From positions 62,001-126,000 of the forward strand of contig JAVLUG010000009.1 of the NCBI GenBank assembly GCA_031629035.1: 64,000 bases of DNA, in the 5' to 3' direction. Shown here one piece after another: positions 58,318 to 64,000 of this stretch. Made by a program: the position numbers and the translations under genes. How positions within the stretch are numbered: the stretch's first letter is position 1; every line of letters begins with the position of its first letter. The notes below the pieces were generated by a model that saw only the letters and a program-made list of their open reading frames with translations, ran no database searches and was not told where the DNA came from. This stretch comes from MVYY01 sp012517575 (GTDB lineage Bacteria; Bacteroidota; Bacteroidia; Bacteroidales; Paludibacteraceae).

Positions 58318-60306
58318 ATGAAAAATTATCGGCTTCTTACAGAAAATGAAATTGAATGGCTCAAGGCGAAGGGTTGTACAGCTGAAAACTGGAAAAATGT
58401 GCGTGTTTCTGAAGATTTTAGATCTGATTACATTACTGATGTTCATTTTTCAGGTAATATTCTACTTGGGAACTTTAATAAGACTTTTGAATTGGCAGGT
58501 GGGTTGCAGAGGCATGCAGGAATTCATCGGTGTTGCCTTCACAACTGTACGATAGAAAATGATGTTTATATTGATCAGGTAGCCAATTATATAGCCAATT
58601 ATCATATTGGTGAAGGAGCGTACATTGAAAATGTAAATTTGCTGGTGGTTGAAAAAGATTCCACTTTTGGCAATGGAGTGAAAGTACCTGTAATGAATGA
58701 AGGAGGTGGAAGAGAAATACCGATTTTCGATTATCTCTCGGCGCCATTGGCTTACATACTTACTTTGTATCGCCATCGGCCGGTGCTTATCCAGAAAATT
58801 CAGAAACTCATTGATGAATATGCCTGTAAGTTAAAATCGGACATTGGAACTATTGGTAAAAATGTAAGGATTGTGAATGCCGGCAGTATCAAAAATGTTC
58901 GCATTGGCGATTGTGCCAATATAGAAGGTGCTTCGTGCCTGATTAACGGAAGTATTAACAGTAATTTCTTTGCACCGGTAACCATTGGCGCCGGTGTAAA
59001 ATGCGACGATTTTATTATCAGTTCTGGAGTTTCAGTTACCGATTCCACATTGGTTTCCCGTTGTTTTATCGGACAAGGATGTATTTTGGGAAAGCATTAT
59101 TCTGCGCTCGATTCACTTTTCTTTTCCAACTGTCAGGGTATGCACGGAGAAGCAACTGCCATTTTTGCCGGCCCTTATACGGTTTCGCATCACAAATCAA
59201 CTTTACTTATTGCAGGGATGTTTTCTTTCCTCAATGCAGGCAGCGGTTCCAACCAAAGTAATCACATGTACAAACTTGGCCCTATTCATCAAGGATTGGC
59301 CGAACGTGGAGCAAAAACCACCAGTGATTCTTATTTGCTTTGGCCGGCTAAAATTGGTGCTTTCACTTTGGTTATGGGACGACATACCAAACATTCCGAT
59401 ACTTCTGATTTGCCTTTTTCTTATCTGATAGAAAATGCAACCGACAGTTTTTTGGTGCCTGCGGTGAATTTACGAAGTGTGGGAACCATTCGCGATGCCC
59501 AGAAATGGCCAAAAAGAGATAACCGAAAAGATCCCAAAAAACTTGATCCAATTAATTTCAATCTTTTAAGCCCGTACACTATTCAGAAAATGATAAAAGG
59601 CGTTGAAGTTCTGAAAAATTTACAGAAAATTTCGGGAGAAACGACTGAAATTTATACCTACCAAAATTGTAGCATTAAAATTTCGTCTTTACTCAAAGGT
59701 ATTGACTTGTATAACATAGGAATTTATAAATTTTTGGGCAATTCGTTAATCAGTAGATTGAAAGACAGAAAATTTAATACCATTGAGGATATTCGAGAAA
59801 TTTTGAAGCCAGATACGCATGTTGGTAGTGGAGAATGGATTGATTTGTCGGGACTGATATCCCCAAAAACCGAAATTGAACAATTGATGAAGAAAATAGA
59901 GTCTCAACCGGTTTCTCTGGAAGAAATTCAACAGTCATTTGAAAAAATGCATGAAGAATATTACAGCTATGAATGGACTTGGGCAAAAGATAAGTTGGAA
60001 ATTTATTGGGGAAAACCGATTGCTGAAGTTACCCGAGAGGATTTGGTACAAATGGTGGAACTTTGGAAAAATTCTGTCGTTACACTTGATCATCTTATTT
60101 ACGATGATGCCAAAAAAGAATTTAGTTTGAATGCAAAAACAGGTTTTGGCGTTGATGGAGACGAGCAACAAAAATCTCTTGATTTTGAATCGGTTCGTGG
60201 CAGTTTTGAAAACAATCCATTTGTATTGGAAGTTATTAATCACATAAAAATAAAAAGCGAGTTGGGAGATGAACTTTTAAATAGATTAAAAAGAATAACA
60301 AATTAA
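58318..60306 (+). CDS. DUF4954-like left-handed beta-helix protein
   Basis: 662 residues, cytosolic. The first half contains hexapeptide-like repeats of a left-handed beta-helix (for example GTIGKNVRIVNAGSIKNVRIGDCANIEGASCLING, VTIGAGVKCDDFIISSGV, FIGQGCILGKHYSALDSLFFSNCQG), as in acyl- and nucleotidyltransferases, followed by a helical C-terminal half. It corresponds, from memory, to the DUF4954 family of Bacteroidota and spirochaetes. Length and repeats suggest a sugar-nucleotide or acyl-transfer function, but the substrate is unknown. It starts 33 bp after hflX. Confidence 0.8.
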   Translation: MKNYRLLTENEIEWLKAKGCTAENWKNVRVSEDFRSDYITDVHFSGNILLGNFNKTFELAGGLQRHAGIHRCCLHNCTIENDVYIDQVANYIANYHIGEGAYIENVNLLVVEKDSTFGNGVKVPVMNEGGGREIPIFDYLSAPLAYILTLYRHRPVLIQKIQKLIDEYACKLKSDIGTIGKNVRIVNAGSIKNVRIGDCANIEGASCLINGSINSNFFAPVTIGAGVKCDDFIISSGVSVTDSTLVSRCFIGQGCILGKHYSALDSLFFSNCQGMHGEATAIFAGPYTVSHHKSTLLIAGMFSFLNAGSGSNQSNHMYKLGPIHQGLAERGAKTTSDSYLLWPAKIGAFTLVMGRHTKHSDTSDLPFSYLIENATDSFLVPAVNLRSVGTIRDAQKWPKRDNRKDPKKLDPINFNLLSPYTIQKMIKGVEVLKNLQKISGETTEIYTYQNCSIKISSLLKGIDLYNIGIYKFLGNSLISRLKDRKFNTIEDIREILKPDTHVGSGEWIDLSGLISPKTEIEQLMKKIESQPVSLEEIQQSFEKMHEEYYSYEWTWAKDKLEIYWGKPIAEVTREDLVQMVELWKNSVVTLDHLIYDDAKKEFSLNAKTGFGVDGDEQQKSLDFESVRGSFENNPFVLEVINHIKIKSELGDELLNRLKRITN

Positions 60307-60334
60307 AAAACTGATTATTAAAAACTTATTGATT

Positions 60335-61501
60335 ATGAACAATTTTAATTTTTACAGCCCCACTTATTTTATTTTTGGGAAAGGACGTGAAAATGAAGCA
60401 GGAAAATACGTAAAACGTTTTGGCGGAACAAAAGTTCTGCTTCATTTTGGTGGAAGTTCAGCTATTAAAAGCGGATTGCTGGATAGAGTAAAAAATTCGT
60501 TAAAAGGAGAAGACATTTCGTTTGTGGAATTGGGCGGTGTGATGCCCAATCCGCGTAGTGGTTTGGTCTATAAAGGAATAGATATTTGTAAAAAAGAAAG
60601 TATTGATTTTGTTTTGGCTGTTGGCGGTGGAAGTGTAATTGATTCGGCTAAAGCCATCGCAGCCGGCGCATTGTACGAAGGTGATTTTTGGGATTTTTAT
60701 ACTGGGAAAAAGGTTGAAAAAGCTTTGCCCGTAGGAACGATTCTTACCATTGCAGCTGCTGGAAGCGAAGGATCAAATGGGTCGGTGATTACGTACGAAA
60801 ATGGTATGTTGAAGCGTTCGGCCGAAGGAAATGCACTGCGTCCTGTTTTTTCCATTCTCAATCCTGAACTTACTTTTACTTTGCCGGCTTACCAAACGGC
60901 CTGCGGTATTACCGACATGATGGCTCATGTGTTGGAAAGGTATTTTACCAACACGCAAGAAGTGGAAATTACCGATCGCCTTTGTGAAGGAATTTTGCTG
61001 ACAATTATAAAAGAAGCTCCTGTTGCCATAGCCGAACCAACTAATTATGGAGCACGTGCCAACATTATGTGGGCAGGCATGGTAGCTCACAATGATATTT
61101 GTGGAGTAGGACGGGAGCAGGATTGGGCAACTCATCAGATGGAACACGAGCTGTCCGCACTTTACGACGTAGCTCATGGAGCAGGTTTGGCTGTTATGTT
61201 CCCGGCATGGATGAAATTCGTGATGAACCATGATGTTATGCGTTTTGCCCAATTTGCTGTGCGTGTTTGGGGTTGCGAAATGGATTTTCAACATCCCGAG
61301 ACGACTGCAAAAGAAGGAATAGCTAAATTTGAACAGTTTTTAATTTCCATCGGAATGCCCGTTCGCTTTGCCGAGCTGGGAGCTAAAGCGGAGGATATTC
61401 CAACGCTGGTGAAAAATATGAGACTTGGCAACCATACGGTTGGAAGTTTTGTGAAGCTCACCGAAAAAGATGTCAATGAAATTTACAAACTGGCCGTTTA
61501 A
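60335..61501 (+). CDS. Iron-containing alcohol dehydrogenase
   Basis: 388 residues from the ATG at 60335 (MNNFNFYSPTYFIFGKG). N-terminal Rossmann-like part with AVGGGSVIDSAKAIAAG (about 92-108) and a C-terminal metal domain with Asp/His ligands in DMMAHVLERYF, HQMEHELSALYDVAHGAG. It reduces aldehydes to alcohols, or the reverse, with NAD(P)H; the closest type is the butanol-dehydrogenase (YqhD/BdhA) group. It starts 28 bp after the DUF4954 gene, so the two are probably in one transcript, and a strong terminator follows. Confidence 0.93.
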   Translation: MNNFNFYSPTYFIFGKGRENEAGKYVKRFGGTKVLLHFGGSSAIKSGLLDRVKNSLKGEDISFVELGGVMPNPRSGLVYKGIDICKKESIDFVLAVGGGSVIDSAKAIAAGALYEGDFWDFYTGKKVEKALPVGTILTIAAAGSEGSNGSVITYENGMLKRSAEGNALRPVFSILNPELTFTLPAYQTACGITDMMAHVLERYFTNTQEVEITDRLCEGILLTIIKEAPVAIAEPTNYGARANIMWAGMVAHNDICGVGREQDWATHQMEHELSALYDVAHGAGLAVMFPAWMKFVMNHDVMRFAQFAVRVWGCEMDFQHPETTAKEGIAKFEQFLISIGMPVRFAELGAKAEDIPTLVKNMRLGNHTVGSFVKLTEKDVNEIYKLAV

Positions 61502-61536
61502 AATTTTTATATCTACCGTAATTCAGTAATTTTGTA

Positions 61537-61578
61537 GCAATATTCTCCTTTCCCGCATAAGGAGAATGTTGCTTTTTT
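61537..61578 (+). terminator. Terminator after the alcohol dehydrogenase
   Basis: A 14-bp stem (GCAATATTCTCCTT with AAGGAGAATGTTGC, one wobble), an 8-nt loop and six T. A TAATTTTG at 61527-61534 just before it could be the -7 box of aroA. Confidence 0.9.
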
Positions 61579-61608
61579 GTACCCAATAAAAAATGAAATA
61601 TCCTTGCT

Positions 61609-62841
61609 ATGGAACCTAAACATTTATATTTTCCTTCTGCCGATATTCATCTCGATATTTCCCTTCCGGCTTCAAAAAGTATCAGCAATCGTGCACTAAT
61701 TATCAATGCCTTGTCGGGTTCTCGGTCAGAAATTCGAAACCTTTCCGATTGCGACGATACGCAGGTTTTGATACGGGCATTAAAGATGGATCAATCTATC
61801 ATAAATGTTGGGGCTGCAGGAACAGCCATGCGTTTTTTAACTGCTTATCTGGCCATGACGGAGGGAGAATGGACTCTTACAGGAAGCGAACGAATGAAGC
61901 AACGTCCTGTGAAGTTACTGGTTGAGGCGCTGAATAATTTGGGGGCAGAAATTCAATATCTCGATAAAAACGGATTTCCACCGTTATTTATCAATGGAAA
62001 AAAATTAAAAGGTGGAACTATCCATCTCGATGGCAGTGTAAGTAGCCAGTATATTTCGGCTTTGATGATGACTGCGCCTTGCATGCAGGAAGGATTGAAT
62101 ATAGTTTTGGAAGGTGAAATTATTTCGCTTCCATATATATTGATGACTATGAATATGATGAAAGAATTTGGTGTTGAGGTCAAGTTCTTGACAAACAGGA
62201 TTGAAATTGCTCCACAGTTTTACAAACCAGTAGATTTTACCGTTGAGTCGGACTGGTCGGCGGCTTCATATTGGTTTGAAATACTGAGCATTGCCGGAGA
62301 AGGAGAAATTTTTCTGAAAGGTTTACATCAAAATAGTTATCAAGGCGACAGCAAAGTAGCAGAACTTTTTGATAACTTAGGCGTTGCCGTTCAATATTTT
62401 TCGGACGGAGTTTTATTAATACCCAACAAGGTAAATATTGATTATTTTAACTATGATTTTATCAATCAGCCTGACTTGGCTCAGACTTTTGTGGTTTGTT
62501 GTTGTCTGAAAAAAATTCCGTTTCATTTCAAAGGACTTAAAAGTTTGAAAATCAAAGAAACCGATCGAATAGAAGCTTTAAAAACCGAATTGGCAAAATT
62601 TGGCTTTCTGCTCACCGAACCGGCAGCAGGAGAATTGGCATGGAGTGGAGAAAAAAAAGAGGCCTGTCATTTTGAAGAGACAGGCGAAATATTTATTGAA
62701 ACCTATGATGATCATCGCATGGCAATGGCTTTTGCTCCGGCTGCATTAATGTTTCCGGTTGCTATTGAGCATCCTGAAGTTGTCAGCAAATCGTATCCCA
62801 CATTCTGGGACGACATCGAAAAAATAGACAAAAGAAAATAA
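61609..62841 (+). CDS. aroA: 3-phosphoshikimate 1-carboxyvinyltransferase (EPSP synthase)
   Basis: 410 residues. Joins shikimate-3-phosphate and PEP to 5-enolpyruvylshikimate-3-phosphate. Visible: LPASKSISNRALIIN (substrate Lys/Ser/Arg, about 19-33), GAAGTAMRFLTAYLA (about 64-78), SERMKQRPVKLLVEAL, SSQYISALMM, and the C-terminal KIKETDRIEALKTELAKFG and YDDHRMAMAFAPAAL. The signature LxxxGxxxR-like part is divergent, as is usual in Bacteroidota. With aroQ it serves aromatic amino-acid synthesis. Confidence 0.96.
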   Translation: MEPKHLYFPSADIHLDISLPASKSISNRALIINALSGSRSEIRNLSDCDDTQVLIRALKMDQSIINVGAAGTAMRFLTAYLAMTEGEWTLTGSERMKQRPVKLLVEALNNLGAEIQYLDKNGFPPLFINGKKLKGGTIHLDGSVSSQYISALMMTAPCMQEGLNIVLEGEIISLPYILMTMNMMKEFGVEVKFLTNRIEIAPQFYKPVDFTVESDWSAASYWFEILSIAGEGEIFLKGLHQNSYQGDSKVAELFDNLGVAVQYFSDGVLLIPNKVNIDYFNYDFINQPDLAQTFVVCCCLKKIPFHFKGLKSLKIKETDRIEALKTELAKFGFLLTEPAAGELAWSGEKKEACHFEETGEIFIETYDDHRMAMAFAPAALMFPVAIEHPEVVSKSYPTFWDDIEKIDKRK

Positions 62842-62892
62842 AATTATTTTCTGACGTATTTTTTATTTTTTTGGAATAAATTTCCTCTTTCT

Positions 62893-63957
<1,065 letters not shown>

Positions 63958-64000
63958 TTATTGAAATATTTCTTATTTGCATTTCAATCAATAGGTATTT

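Overview
The window is a chromosomal segment of a Bacteroidota (Bacteroidales-type) bacterium. The evidence is a 16S gene with a Bacteroidales-like 5' region, promoters of the Bacteroidota type (TAnnTTTG at -7 with TTTG near -33), SusC/SusD proteins, a hybrid two-component regulator, a PorQ-like component of the type IX secretion system (T9SS), and T9SS-type C-terminal tails on secreted proteins. The genus cannot be fixed by reading alone; a Paludibacter/Dysgonomonas-like relative is plausible.

Layout. 1-12.5 kb: housekeeping genes (partial TPR lipoprotein, dut, a large solitary DNA adenine methyltransferase, pckA, trpS, an SDR, recQ, topA). 12.5-14.9 kb: a SulP anion transporter lying between topA and what looks like topA's own terminator, flanked by nested direct repeats. 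15.0-33.5 kb: a complete fructan (levan/inulin) utilisation locus on one strand: a large secreted DUF4960-LamG-GH32 fusion, two further DUF4960-like T9SS proteins, a MITE-like inverted repeat, a decayed GH32 gene, SusC, SusD, a second GH32, an MFS sugar transporter, a fructokinase and a periplasmic-binding-protein-type hybrid two-component regulator. 33.7-36.2 kb: hsp20, cbpA-like DnaJ, a small unrecognised protein and ssb. 36.4-43.2 kb: an rRNA operon (16S, tRNA-Ile, tRNA-Ala, 23S, 5S) with a duplicated promoter/leader block, one ambiguous base at the edge of that block, and tandem 107-bp repeats carrying the 3' half of tRNA-Ala. 43.3-64 kb: mostly housekeeping genes (pgl, zwf, corA, SemiSWEET, aroQ, pyk, an outer-membrane receptor, an SpoU methyltransferase, rpiB, a sigma-54 activator, porQ, a TonB-like protein, hflX, a DUF4954 protein, an iron alcohol dehydrogenase, aroA, galM).

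How it works together. The fructan locus reads as a full pathway: surface binding and cleavage by T9SS-exported DUF4960/GH32 proteins, import by SusCD, trimming by the second GH32, inner-membrane uptake by the MFS carrier and phosphorylation by the PfkB kinase. The hybrid regulator with a periplasmic sugar-binding domain controls it. A pair of 13-bp direct repeats two helical turns apart, just upstream of a weak promoter at 15.05 kb, is a good operator candidate. The most unusual points are the triplicated DUF4960-type module (one copy fused to a GH32 with Glu at the nucleophile position), the broken GH32 in the middle of the locus, the SulP insertion, and the rRNA-operon anomalies. The part of the locus from 15.1 to 26.4 kb is visibly more AT-rich than the part after it, which suggests two origins.
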